NCBI GenBank assembly: GCA_028875335.1
Contig: JAPPEF010000234.1
Span: forward strand, 1-33,231
Length of the DNA stretch: 33,231 nucleotides
Source: Gemmatimonadota bacterium
GTDB taxonomy: Bacteria > Latescibacterota > UBA2968 > UBA8231
Direction of reading: 5' to 3'
The notes under the pieces: generated by a model
The model's database searches: none
What the model was told of the DNA's origin: nothing
Seen by the model: only the letters and a program-made list of their open reading frames with translations
Shown: positions 1 through 7,882 of the stretch, in pieces
Position numbering within the stretch: the stretch's first letter is position 1
Layout of the letters: each line of letters starts with the position of its first letter
Translations under genes and position numbers: made by a program

Positions 1-356
1 AAGGCGTGGATGTGGATTTGATGCAGGGCGAATACCTGATCGAATTGTTCAGCCCCACATGCAGTCACTGCAAAAATGCAGTGCCCAAGATGAACATCCT
101 CGCCCAAGACCCCCAATTGCCGAGGCTCATCGCCCTGACGAGCTTCGCGCAGGATGCACCGCAAATGATCGACTTCAAGAAGCAGTTGCAACCGCGCTTT
201 GACATTGCCACCATATCGGTGACGGACTTTCGTCGCCTGACCTTTGGCCACGGCTATCCGCGCTTGGCCTATATCGCCGACGGGGTGGTGCAGCAGGTGT
301 GGGAGAGCAACTACATGCCGACGCAAGCTCGGCTGCGCAAAGTTACGGGTTCTTAG
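1..356 (+). CDS. Thioredoxin-fold protein, C-terminal part (5' end outside window)
   Basis: The reading frame is open back to the first base, so the gene starts upstream of the window; the GTG at position 6 is not taken as the start. The visible 116 residues form a thioredoxin-like domain with a CxxC redox motif, SPTCSHCKN, whose cysteines are at residues 19 and 22 counted from that GTG, and a cis-Pro-like GYPR segment further on. A thioredoxin domain entered directly after a short linker reading YLIELFSP resembles the C-terminal domain of DoxX/MauE-type membrane proteins with a fused thiol-disulfide domain, but the membrane part cannot be seen, so this is inference. The next gene begins 23 bases after the stop. 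Confidence 0.7.
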   Translation, partial: GVDVDLMQGEYLIELFSPTCSHCKNAVPKMNILAQDPQLPRLIALTSFAQDAPQMIDFKKQLQPRFDIATISVTDFRRLTFGHGYPRLAYIADGVVQQVWESNYMPTQARLRKVTGS

Positions 357-379
357 CACGCGGAAGGAGCGGACTTAAT

Positions 380-1654
380 ATGGCGATGAGCAAGTTGGCC
401 TTCTTAGGTGGGCCCAAGGCCGTCACTGCTGACGAAGGCGATATTTTTCGCTGGCCGATCATCACCGCCGAAGACGAGGCGGCCGTGCTGGACGTGCTGC
501 GTCGCGGGGCGATGTCGGGTTGGGACCTAACCTTGGACTTTGAAGAGGATCTGAAGTCCTATTTCGGCTTGCAGCACGCCCTCTGTCACAACACGGGCAC
601 GTCGGCGATCCAAGCCGCGCTGTGGGCCTGCGGCGTCGGCGTTGGCGACGAGGTCATATCGCAGAGCATGACCTTTTGGGGCACGTCACTTCAGGTGTTC
701 TCGCTGGGGGGCACGGTGGTGTTTTCCGAAATCGACCCCGACACCCTGACGATGGACCCCGACGACATCGAGCACCGCATTACCGAGCGGACGAAGGCCA
801 TTGTCCCCGTGCATTACTGCGCCTATCCAGCCGATATGGATCCGATCATGGAGATTGCCGAGCGGCATGGGCTGAAGGTGGTTGAAGATGTCTCGCACGC
901 CCAAGGAGGACTCTACAAAGGGCGGCTGCTAGGCACAATCGGCCACATCGGGGCCATGTCGATTATGTCGGGCAAGTCGCTGGCCTGCGGCGAAGGTGGT
1001 TTTATGGTCACCGACGACCAAGCTCTGTACGAGCGCGCTGCGGCCTTCGGACACTATGAGCGTACCCGTTCCCTAGAAGATCCTACGCTAAAGCCTTTTG
1101 CCGGGATGCCGCTGGGCGGGTACAAGTACCGGATGCATCAGTTGTCTTCAGCCGTAGGTCGCACCCAGCTAAAGTACTACGACGAGCGGATGCAGGAGAT
1201 CCAGCGGGCGATGAATTACTTCTGGGATCTGCTCGAAGGCGTCCCGGGGATCAAGGCGCATCGACCGCCGGCCGACAGTGGTTCGACGATGGGCGGCTGG
1301 TACGCGGCCAAAGGGTTGTACGTGCCCGAGGAATTAGGCGGCTTGCCGGTCGAGCGCTTCTGCACGGCGGTCACGGCCGAGACTGGGGCGTACAGGATCA
1401 TGCCGGGTGCCAATGAGCTGATGCACCTGCACCCGGTGCTCAACGAGGCCGATATCTACGGACACGGCCAACCCACGCGCATCGCCCTCTCCAATCGCGA
1501 TCTGCGGCAGGGGCCGGGCAGTCTGCCGGTGACTGAGCGCATGACCGAGCGCATCTATTCGATTCCGTGGTTTAAGCACCACGACGCCACAATTATCGAG
1601 CAATACGCCACGGCCTTCCGCAAGGTGGCCGAGTGCGCAGAGGAACTACTTTGA
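380..1654 (+). CDS. DegT/DnrJ/EryC1/StrS-family PLP aminotransferase
   Basis: This 424-residue protein belongs to the sugar aminotransferase family that moves an amino group from glutamate or glutamine to a keto-sugar or keto-cyclitol. The PLP-binding lysine is Lys199 in the motif MSGKSLACGEGG; HNTGTSA contributes to phosphate binding and VVEDVSHAQGG carries the aspartate facing the pyridine nitrogen. The frame is open upstream to 299, but the ATG at 380 is chosen because AAGGAG (364-369) lies 10 bases before it and the family homology starts at LAFLGGPKAV. That N-terminal pattern resembles the inosamine/AHBA-type subgroup, a suggestion only. The nearby Gfo/Idh/MocA oxidoreductase would be a natural partner making the keto substrate. 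Confidence 0.9.
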   Translation: MAMSKLAFLGGPKAVTADEGDIFRWPIITAEDEAAVLDVLRRGAMSGWDLTLDFEEDLKSYFGLQHALCHNTGTSAIQAALWACGVGVGDEVISQSMTFWGTSLQVFSLGGTVVFSEIDPDTLTMDPDDIEHRITERTKAIVPVHYCAYPADMDPIMEIAERHGLKVVEDVSHAQGGLYKGRLLGTIGHIGAMSIMSGKSLACGEGGFMVTDDQALYERAAAFGHYERTRSLEDPTLKPFAGMPLGGYKYRMHQLSSAVGRTQLKYYDERMQEIQRAMNYFWDLLEGVPGIKAHRPPADSGSTMGGWYAAKGLYVPEELGGLPVERFCTAVTAETGAYRIMPGANELMHLHPVLNEADIYGHGQPTRIALSNRDLRQGPGSLPVTERMTERIYSIPWFKHHDATIIEQYATAFRKVAECAEELL

Positions 1655-1680
1655 TGGATACCTATAGCAATAGAATTATC

Positions 1681-1700
1681 CGCAGATGGACGCAGATAGC
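1681..1700. repeat. Short tandem CGCAGAT motif in the intergenic gap
   Basis: The gap between the aminotransferase and the next gene contains CGCAGAT twice, 10 bases apart (1681-1687 and 1691-1697), after ATTATC. Similar degenerate CGCAGAT strings are dispersed between genes in many environmental bacterial genomes, from memory. Here it overlaps the most upstream possible ATG (1686) of the next gene, which is one reason a later start is preferred. Confidence 0.3.
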
Positions 1701-1724
1701 ATTATTCAAGATAGCGATATAACG

Positions 1725-2501
1725 ATGAGTGATCCGTTGAGAGCGCGGCTGTTTGGGTACGGGGTGCCTTATCGGGTGGAGGTGGATGCAGCGGGGTTGG
1801 TAGAGCCGAAGCCTACGGATGCAGCGAGCGAGGCCGAGCGCCTTTGTCGCGGCTTGCGTCAGTTGAGTGGAGAGGACAACGGCGCGACGGATGGCGACTG
1901 GGTGTATTCGTTGCCTTTTGGGCGCTGTGGGGTACAAGGGCGACCCCGCGAGCATATTATCGCCCATTTCTTCGCTGAGGCGTATTTGGACGTGCTCTCT
2001 ATGGACGGGGTAAAAACACAGCCGCTCGCCGCCGGGGAGATCGCCGATATTGAGCCAGGAAGCGTCGTCCGGTTTCGCGCTCGGCCTTTGGAGCACCATT
2101 GTGTACTCGTGGCTTTCCAGACCGAGGACCGCACGCCGCTTTTGGGTCACGCCGCGCCCTTTACCCTCGATGGCGAGGTGCCGGACGACTGGCGCGAGCG
2201 CTTGGTGAAGTGCCACGCTGCCTTTGATGCGGCGTCCGACGGTGGGCATCGCCCGCTGCTGGAGCGCTTCTTCGGGACCATGGCGGAGAAACTGGCTGGC
2301 GACCCTGAAGTTGTCGCTGCACAAGAGCAGGCGCGGCGCGAGGGTTCGTACGCGGTCGCAGAGGAGCAAGCCCTTTTCGACCGCCAGCGCGCCTTGCTCG
2401 ACGAGGCAGTCCTCGACCGCATCCGCGATCAAGACGAGGCAGTCTTTCGCTTTCCGGGGATGTTCGGTGGGGTCGCGCCGCTTTTTAACCTAGTGAATTG
2501 A
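1725..2501 (+). CDS. Unknown protein in sugar-metabolism cluster
   Basis: I do not recognise this protein. From the ATG at 1725 it has 258 residues and is soluble, acidic and arginine-rich, with no signal peptide or membrane segment. The middle contains a likely beta-rich stretch (EPGSVVRFRARPLEHHCVLVAFQ) and the last 80 residues are probably helical and charged. An in-frame ATG at 1686 would add 13 residues, but it lies in a short intergenic repeat and neither start has a good Shine-Dalgarno sequence. It sits 70 bases after the aminotransferase and 10 bases before the Gfo/Idh/MocA gene, so it is probably cotranscribed. A long frame on the opposite strand (1662-2432) is taken to be a shadow. 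Confidence 0.6.
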   Translation: MSDPLRARLFGYGVPYRVEVDAAGLVEPKPTDAASEAERLCRGLRQLSGEDNGATDGDWVYSLPFGRCGVQGRPREHIIAHFFAEAYLDVLSMDGVKTQPLAAGEIADIEPGSVVRFRARPLEHHCVLVAFQTEDRTPLLGHAAPFTLDGEVPDDWRERLVKCHAAFDAASDGGHRPLLERFFGTMAEKLAGDPEVVAAQEQARREGSYAVAEEQALFDRQRALLDEAVLDRIRDQDEAVFRFPGMFGGVAPLFNLVN

Positions 2502-2511
2502 AAGAAACGCA

Positions 2512-3477
2512 ATGGCAAAAAGGAAAATTCGCGTCGGCCTGATCGGCTGTGGCGGCAACATGCGCGGTGCGCACATTCCCCGGCTAAAAGCCGATGGCCG
2601 TGTAGAGCTGGTGGCGGTCGCCGATCCCGAGGAGGCATCGGCACGGCGATTGCTGGAAGCGTGGGGGGCTGAGGCCGCATATTACGCCGACTACCGGCAG
2701 ATGATTGGCGCAGATGCGCTCGACGGGGTGCTGATTTCTTCGCCGCATTCGACTCACTACGCGCAGGCGCGCTATGCGCTAGAGCGGGATCTGCACGTTT
2801 TGGTCGAAAAACCCCTGACGACGAAGGCGCGCCACGCCCAGGCGCTAATCGATCTGGCCGCTGAGCGCGAGCGCATTTTGGTCGTCAGCTATCAGCGCAA
2901 TTTTTACCCGGCGTATGCCTATGCGCGGGAGCTGGTGCAGAAAGGGGCGCTCGGCGAGATCAAGGGAGTCGTCGCCTATGTGACGCAAAATTGGGGCGGC
3001 AGGGGATGGCGGACGGTGCCCGAGTTGGCAGGAGGCGGAATGTTTATGGACACCGGCAGTCACTTGGTAGCCGCGGTTCTGTGGATTACTGGTTTGACGC
3101 CGATAAAGGTCTCGGCCTTCATGGACAAGCGGGGCAAGCGGGTGGATATGGATGCCGTGGTCAATGCGCGGTTTCGCGGCGGCGCGCTGGGGTCGCTGAG
3201 CTTTGTCGGCAGCGCGAGCCGGCACGACGAGCGGCTATCCATCCACGGCGACAAGGGAACCTTGGTCTTTCACTTGCACCAATGGCAGGTGCGGGAGGTG
3301 TTGCTGAACGGGGAGCCGTTGGAGGTGCCCAAGCGGGTGAAGGAAGATACGCCGGACGCGGCCTTTTTGCGCTGGATTCGCAATGGCGGCAAGGGCTATG
3401 AGCGGCCGGATTTTGCCGTGGCAGTAGCTAAATTCACCGAGGCGGCGTATCGGTCGCTGAAGCAGAAGCGGCGGTGA
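2512..3477 (+). CDS. Gfo/Idh/MocA-family NAD(P)-dependent oxidoreductase
   Basis: A 321-residue oxidoreductase of the glucose-fructose oxidoreductase/inositol dehydrogenase family, which oxidises or reduces a sugar or cyclitol hydroxyl with a nicotinamide cofactor. The N-terminal Rossmann fold starts with GLIGCGGNM (nucleotide loop residues 12-17); the EKP motif at residues 99-101 supplies the usual catalytic lysine (Lys100), and GGGMFMDTGSH gives the conserved Asp180 and His184 pair. Length is close to the family norm. Its stop codon overlaps the GTG start of the next gene by four bases, so the two are probably translationally coupled. Substrate cannot be read from sequence; the neighbouring aminotransferase suggests a keto-sugar route. 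Confidence 0.9.
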   Translation: MAKRKIRVGLIGCGGNMRGAHIPRLKADGRVELVAVADPEEASARRLLEAWGAEAAYYADYRQMIGADALDGVLISSPHSTHYAQARYALERDLHVLVEKPLTTKARHAQALIDLAAERERILVVSYQRNFYPAYAYARELVQKGALGEIKGVVAYVTQNWGGRGWRTVPELAGGGMFMDTGSHLVAAVLWITGLTPIKVSAFMDKRGKRVDMDAVVNARFRGGALGSLSFVGSASRHDERLSIHGDKGTLVFHLHQWQVREVLLNGEPLEVPKRVKEDTPDAAFLRWIRNGGKGYERPDFAVAVAKFTEAAYRSLKQKRR

Positions 3478-5150
3478 TTGCGTACGCGCCGCTCGTCGGC
3501 GAGCTAGACCAGCAGGTCAAGGGCGTGCTGACGCGCCAAGTGCTGGACGCGGAAAGCCCTCATCGCGGTGGCTTTATGGATGGCGACCGGCTGGTGGGTT
3601 CGCAAAGCATCAGCGCGGTCGCGTCGCTTGGCTACGCCTATCTATTGGCTGAGTCGCGCCACTACCGGAGCGAAGAGTTTTTACAGCGCATTCTCCTTGC
3701 CGCTGAATTTGCCCGTCGGCATCGAAAGCCGTCGGGTTGTTTCGACTTGCTGACCACCAACTTCGACTCAGCCCCGGACACAGGTTTTGTGGTGCAGGCC
3801 ATCGCGCCGGTTGTGTTTGCGGCGCGGCAACAGGCTGCGGACGACGCGGGGGCCGCAGCAATCGCCGAAGCCCTAGGCGAGCTGATACAAACCGGAGCGC
3901 CGGGCATGGTCGCTGGCGGCTTCCACACGCCCAATCACCGTTGGGTGCTGGTCGCCGCATTGGCCCAAGCCCAAGCCCTCTATCCAGAACTTGAAGTGAG
4001 CACGACCGTGGATGCGTACCTCGGCGAAGGCATTGACATCAATGCCGACGGTGAGTATAGCGAGCGGAGCACAGGCGTGTATAATGCCGTAGTCAACCGC
4101 GCCTTAATCCGCGCGGCACAAGTGCTTGCACGGCCCGACCTGCTGGAGCCTGTGCGGCGCAACTTGGATTTGTCCTACCATCTCCTCCACGCCGACGCCA
4201 CCGCGGTGACGAGCATTTCCACGCGCCAAGACCGCGACACGCGAGCCGTGCCGACTGGTTTGGCCGATGGCTACCACGCCTTGGCCCATTTAGACGACAA
4301 TGGCTTGTACGCGGCGGTCGCCGACTGGTTGGTCGCTCGCGGCGGCAGTGGTTTGGTCTGTCTGCCGAACTACGTCCTGTATCCCGAGTGGCGAGCGACA
4401 TGTATAGAGCGGACGCCTTTGCCCGAGCACTATAGCCGCGTCTATCCTGCGTCCGGCTTGTGGCGAGTGCGTCGAGGCGCGGTGAGTGCTACGGCCGCGG
4501 CTGGCCTGACCGCGCCCTTTAGCGTGGTCTGCGGGCAGGCCGAATTGGCGGCGGTGAAGATCTCATCGACCTACTTTGCCACCGGACAATTTATCGGTGA
4601 AGAGTTTGCTGAAGCGGACAAGGGGGTGCGGATGCAGCACAAGGGTCGCAACCGCATCTACCCGGAAAAGGATTACGTAGGGGGAATTTACTGGCTGCCG
4701 ATTGCCGAGCAGGTCAATGCCCAAAACTGGCGAGAGGTGAGAGGGCGACGGGCGACGTATGAGTTGCCGCCGCTGGAAGTCGAGTTGCACGCCGAGGAGG
4801 TAGCCGGTGGTTTTGACCTCCACATCCGCAGCACAGGGGGCATGGATGGGGTGCCCTTTCAGATTGAAGGGGTCTTCGAGCCGGGCGGCACCTTGGAGAT
4901 GGACAGCGCGCTCGTCGAGGGCCGCGCCGGGCACACGATCTTTCTCAAAGCGGGCTACGCGCTCTATCGGGTGGGCGACGACGCCATCCGCCTTGGCCCA
5001 GGGGCTATGGAGCACACCATGTGGCGGATGCGCAATAGCGAGATTGACGAAGGGCGTTTGCGGGTGCTCATCGCCCTGCGGACGCCGGTGGCGCGGACCT
5101 TGGAAATCCGCTGTGGGCAGTGGTCGGACGCGCAGGGTGGGTTTTTATAG
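3474..5150 (+). CDS. Predicted alpha/alpha-toroid carbohydrate-active protein
   Basis: This 558-residue protein starts at GTG 3474 inside the stop of the preceding oxidoreductase gene (GTGA overlap). No signal peptide is visible. Residues about 1-300 look like a helical toroid with aromatic and His-rich loops (HRGGFMDGDR, SAPDTGF, GGFHTPNHRW, ERSTGVYNAVVNRA), and the last 250 residues look like a beta-sandwich. That two-part plan is seen in heparinase II/III-like and related polysaccharide lyases, but I cannot place it in a family with certainty. It may act on an uronic-acid-containing or amino-sugar glycan fragment together with the oxidoreductase. The stop overlaps by six bases the 3' end of the convergent ThuA gene. 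Confidence 0.7.
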   Translation: MIAYAPLVGELDQQVKGVLTRQVLDAESPHRGGFMDGDRLVGSQSISAVASLGYAYLLAESRHYRSEEFLQRILLAAEFARRHRKPSGCFDLLTTNFDSAPDTGFVVQAIAPVVFAARQQAADDAGAAAIAEALGELIQTGAPGMVAGGFHTPNHRWVLVAALAQAQALYPELEVSTTVDAYLGEGIDINADGEYSERSTGVYNAVVNRALIRAAQVLARPDLLEPVRRNLDLSYHLLHADATAVTSISTRQDRDTRAVPTGLADGYHALAHLDDNGLYAAVADWLVARGGSGLVCLPNYVLYPEWRATCIERTPLPEHYSRVYPASGLWRVRRGAVSATAAAGLTAPFSVVCGQAELAAVKISSTYFATGQFIGEEFAEADKGVRMQHKGRNRIYPEKDYVGGIYWLPIAEQVNAQNWREVRGRRATYELPPLEVELHAEEVAGGFDLHIRSTGGMDGVPFQIEGVFEPGGTLEMDSALVEGRAGHTIFLKAGYALYRVGDDAIRLGPGAMEHTMWRMRNSEIDEGRLRVLIALRTPVARTLEIRCGQWSDAQGGFL

Positions 5151-5792
5151 GCTCCCTCCGGCCCACCGCACTCCTTGCGTCATCATCTGCTGCATGCCCA
5201 AGCGCGCAAATGTTCCCGGGCCGTGCCCCAAAGCCGTGTAAAACACCCGTCCTGCGCCATAGGGTTTGACCCACGCTAGGGGATGCTGCTTGCCGCTCCA
5301 CTCGGCGGTGGCCAAGATGCGTATAGCTGGGTCCCACGCCGACATGTAGATCTCGTCTTCCACGTCAAAATCGGGCACGTCCTGCGTAACGGGGTGGTCG
5401 CCGTCGATGATAGAGACGGTGAAGGCCGATCCCGGCGGGTGCCAGTTGGCGTGACCGCCAAGCAGATCGACGGCTTTGCCGCCAATACACCACGCAGTGC
5501 CGTGGATGCCGACCAACCCTTTGCCACCGGCGACAAAGTCGAATACCCCTTCTTCTTGCGCGGGCGTCAGTTCGGGCACTTGCTGCACGGTGCCGTCTTC
5601 CTGCCGCTCGCCTCGCGTAAAGCCGGAGCCGTGGATCAGCACATCAAAGTCGCGCAGACCGTCTGACGCCAACACGTCCTTGTCGTCGTCAAGCGCGACG
5701 GACAGATCGTCGTGTGCACTCAAAAACTCGTGGATGACCGGGGCACTGGCCGCAAACCCATGGTTTGAGCCGGATAAAATTAGGACGTTCAT
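5145..5792 (-). CDS. ThuA-like (trehalose-utilisation-type) domain protein
   Basis: A 215-residue protein with the glutamine-amidotransferase-like flavodoxin fold of the ThuA family. Landmarks are the opening strand MNVLILSGSNHGF, the central GLVGIHGTAW, GGHANWHPPG, and the closing ALGHGPGTF segment, all in the expected order, and the length is typical. ThuA proteins occur next to Gfo/Idh/MocA oxidoreductases and have been linked to disaccharide use and conversion of keto-sugars; the exact reaction here is unknown. AGGAGG sits six bases upstream of the ATG. It lies 73 bases downstream of the enolase-superfamily gene on the same strand, so they may share a transcript. Confidence 0.88.
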   Translation of the reverse strand: MNVLILSGSNHGFAASAPVIHEFLSAHDDLSVALDDDKDVLASDGLRDFDVLIHGSGFTRGERQEDGTVQQVPELTPAQEEGVFDFVAGGKGLVGIHGTAWCIGGKAVDLLGGHANWHPPGSAFTVSIIDGDHPVTQDVPDFDVEDEIYMSAWDPAIRILATAEWSGKQHPLAWVKPYGAGRVFYTALGHGPGTFARLGMQQMMTQGVRWAGGSL

Positions 5793-5865
5793 GTGGCCTC
5801 CTGTGTTAGAGTAGTGGTTGTCGGCATGTTTCTACTTGGCTGAAGAGGTCAGTCGGCGGCTCCTC

Positions 5866-6993
5866 TCATACGGCATAGGACACCGAGCCGTCGGTGCGCA
5901 GCGGTGTGGAGGCGTTGTTGATGGGTTTATAGGGTGTTTGCTCGATTAATGCATCGTCTAGCTCCACGCCGAGGCCCGGGGCTTGGGGAATCGGGATGTA
6001 CCCGCCCTCGCGCTTATACGCGCACCGATAGACCGCGTTGTGCGGGGCTTCGTCGCCTTTGGTGTATTCCTGGGTAATAAAGTTGGGAATCGAGGCGTCG
6101 AGGTGCAGGGAGGCGGCGGTGGTCAGCGGCCCCAAAAAGTTGTGGGTCACTACTGCGCAGTGGTAGGCTTCGCCAATGGCGGCAATTTTTTTGCAATGCG
6201 AGATGCCGCCGGCCAAGGCCACATCTGGTCGCAAATACTGGGGGCCGCCCTGCTCCAACAACTCGCGGAACTCCCATATAGACACAAAGCGCTCGCCATT
6301 GCCAAAGGGCACGGTGGATTTTTGCGCGATGTGGGCTTGGGCTGAGATGCTGTCGATTTGGATCGGGTCTTCGAGGAAGAAGACGTGGAAGGGCTTGAGG
6401 GCCTCGGCGAGGGCTAGGGAGACCATGGGCGTCAGCTTGCGGTGGAGTTCGATGATTAGGTCCAAATCTGGACCGCCGGCTTCGCGCGCGGCCGCGGTCA
6501 GTTCGACGGCGGTTTGGATCATCCGTGCCTGACCCTTGTCGTGGCAGTCCGTTTTGATGGGGTCGAACTTGATGGCGGTAAATCCCTCGGCGACAGCGGC
6601 TTGCGCGGCGTTGAAGTTGTCCTCTGGGGTGCTGCCCCCAGAGAGCAGGTGCAGGCGAATTTTGTCGCGGACATTGCCGCCCAACAGCTCCCACACCGGG
6701 ACCTCGAAGTGCTTGCCCTTGATGTCCCACAGCGCGATATCCACGGCCGAGACGGCTCCCATGATGGCTGTGCCCCGGAAGGGGGCCATGCGGTAGAGGT
6801 GCTGCCAGTGGTGTTCAATGCGGAGGGGATTTTGGCCGATGAGGTATTCTTTGAAGACATCGACGATGCTCTGCACGGCGGTGGGGTAGCCCCAGCAGGC
6901 AGTTTGGCCGATGCCGGTCAGGCCGGTGTCGGTGGTGATGCGGACGACGTAGCCATTGCCGATGAGCAAGGATTCGATCTGTTCGATTTTCAT
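5866..6993 (-). CDS. Enolase-superfamily sugar-acid dehydratase (GalD-like mandelate racemase subgroup)
   Basis: A 375-residue enolase-superfamily protein that should abstract a proton alpha to a carboxylate and dehydrate a sugar acid. The barrel shows IKFDPIK (Lys142, Lys147) on strand 2, IIELHRK (Glu182, His184) on strand 3, FFLEDP (Glu208), GNGERF (Glu234), RPDVALAGG (Asp257) and VVTHNFLGP (His284). Spacing follows D-galactonate dehydratase, where by my recollection Asp183/Glu209/Glu235 bind Mg2+ and His185/His285 are catalytic; here the first ligand is Glu instead of Asp. The ATG is preceded by GGAG at a good distance. The gene is divergent from the SDR gene, with a 107-base gap, and upstream of thuA. 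Probable role: sugar-acid catabolism. Confidence 0.88.
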   Translation of the reverse strand: MKIEQIESLLIGNGYVVRITTDTGLTGIGQTACWGYPTAVQSIVDVFKEYLIGQNPLRIEHHWQHLYRMAPFRGTAIMGAVSAVDIALWDIKGKHFEVPVWELLGGNVRDKIRLHLLSGGSTPEDNFNAAQAAVAEGFTAIKFDPIKTDCHDKGQARMIQTAVELTAAAREAGGPDLDLIIELHRKLTPMVSLALAEALKPFHVFFLEDPIQIDSISAQAHIAQKSTVPFGNGERFVSIWEFRELLEQGGPQYLRPDVALAGGISHCKKIAAIGEAYHCAVVTHNFLGPLTTAASLHLDASIPNFITQEYTKGDEAPHNAVYRCAYKREGGYIPIPQAPGLGVELDDALIEQTPYKPINNASTPLRTDGSVSYAV

Positions 6994-7100
6994 TTTGTGT
7001 GCTCCATATATATCGTAAAGGGGCAGGGTTGGTTATTAGTGGCGCTAGACTGCTTATTTTTATAAAAACCGCGCGACCGCGCAAGCAAGGGGAGGGTAGT

Positions 7101-7856
7101 ATGGCACATTTGCGATTTGCAGCACCTGTGGAGCAGCGGGTAGCCCTGATTACAGGGGGAGCGCGCGGTATCGGCGGTGCGACCGCACTGCGCTTGGCCG
7201 AGGCCGGGCGGCACATCGTCATTGTCGATGTGCTGGCGGAACCGGCACAAGAGCGGGTGAGGGAGATCGAGGCCATGGGGCAGCAGGCGCTCTTTATCGA
7301 GACGGACGTGACCGACGAGGGGCAGGTGCAAGAGGCAGTAGCCCAAGCGGTGGAGACCTTTGGGCGGCTGGATATCCTCGTATGCAGCGCTGGTATCTTG
7401 GGGTGGGAAAAGCCATTTTTCGAGCAGACGGCCGCGCAGTTTGCCAAGGTTATGCAGATCAATGTCCACGGGGTGTACTACGCGCATCAGGCGGCGGTCC
7501 CGCACATGCTGGAGCGGGGGTGGGGGCGCTGTGTGACGATTTCTTCGGGTGGGCGCCACGGCAGTCCCTATCAGGTGCCGTACTCGGTGTCTAAGGGGGC
7601 GGTGTGGTCGTTTATTCAGGCGCTGGGCGATGCTTGGCCACGGCAGGGGGTGTTCGTCAACGGCGTCGAGCCGGGCCGGGCGCTGACCGATATGGTGGTG
7701 CCGCGCTTTGACGAGGAGCACCTGCGCGATCCGGGCAACCCAATTGGGCGCTACTCAGACGCGGAGGAGGTGGCCGAGGTGATTGAGTTTTTGTGCTCGG
7801 AGCGGAATACGTACACTACGGGATCGGTGTGGAGTGTGAAGGGTGGGAAAGGGTGA
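7101..7856 (+). CDS. Short-chain dehydrogenase/reductase (SDR)
   Basis: A 251-residue classical SDR using NAD(P)H. The cofactor motif TGGARGIG is at residues 18-25, a CSAG version of the NNAG motif follows, VTISSGG carries the catalytic serine, and YSVSK gives Tyr161 and Lys165. The frame is open back to 6999, but the ATG at 7101 is chosen because AGGGGAGG lies 5 to 12 bases upstream and the extra N-terminus does not belong to the family. It is divergent from the GalD-like dehydratase and followed within 26 bases by a large toroid-like gene, so it probably oxidises or reduces a sugar or sugar acid in the same pathway. Exact substrate unknown. Confidence 0.9.
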   Translation: MAHLRFAAPVEQRVALITGGARGIGGATALRLAEAGRHIVIVDVLAEPAQERVREIEAMGQQALFIETDVTDEGQVQEAVAQAVETFGRLDILVCSAGILGWEKPFFEQTAAQFAKVMQINVHGVYYAHQAAVPHMLERGWGRCVTISSGGRHGSPYQVPYSVSKGAVWSFIQALGDAWPRQGVFVNGVEPGRALTDMVVPRFDEEHLRDPGNPIGRYSDAEEVAEVIEFLCSERNTYTTGSVWSVKGGKG

Positions 7857-7882
7857 GGTAATAGAAAGGGAGAGAAGAAGTT

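Noticed and set aside
1662..2432. 256-residue open frame on the minus strand
   Set aside because: Lies opposite the 1725-2501 gene, Pro/Arg/His-rich with no family resemblance; the plus-strand frame matches neighbour codon use and operon spacing.
6014..6730. 238-residue minus-strand frame inside the GalD-like gene
   Set aside because: Arg/Pro-rich shadow in another frame of the same strand; the enolase-superfamily frame has all active-site motifs.
7050..7070. AT-rich TTTTTATAAAAA palindrome upstream of the SDR gene
   Set aside because: Could belong to a -10 region, but no matching -35 element at proper distance was found.
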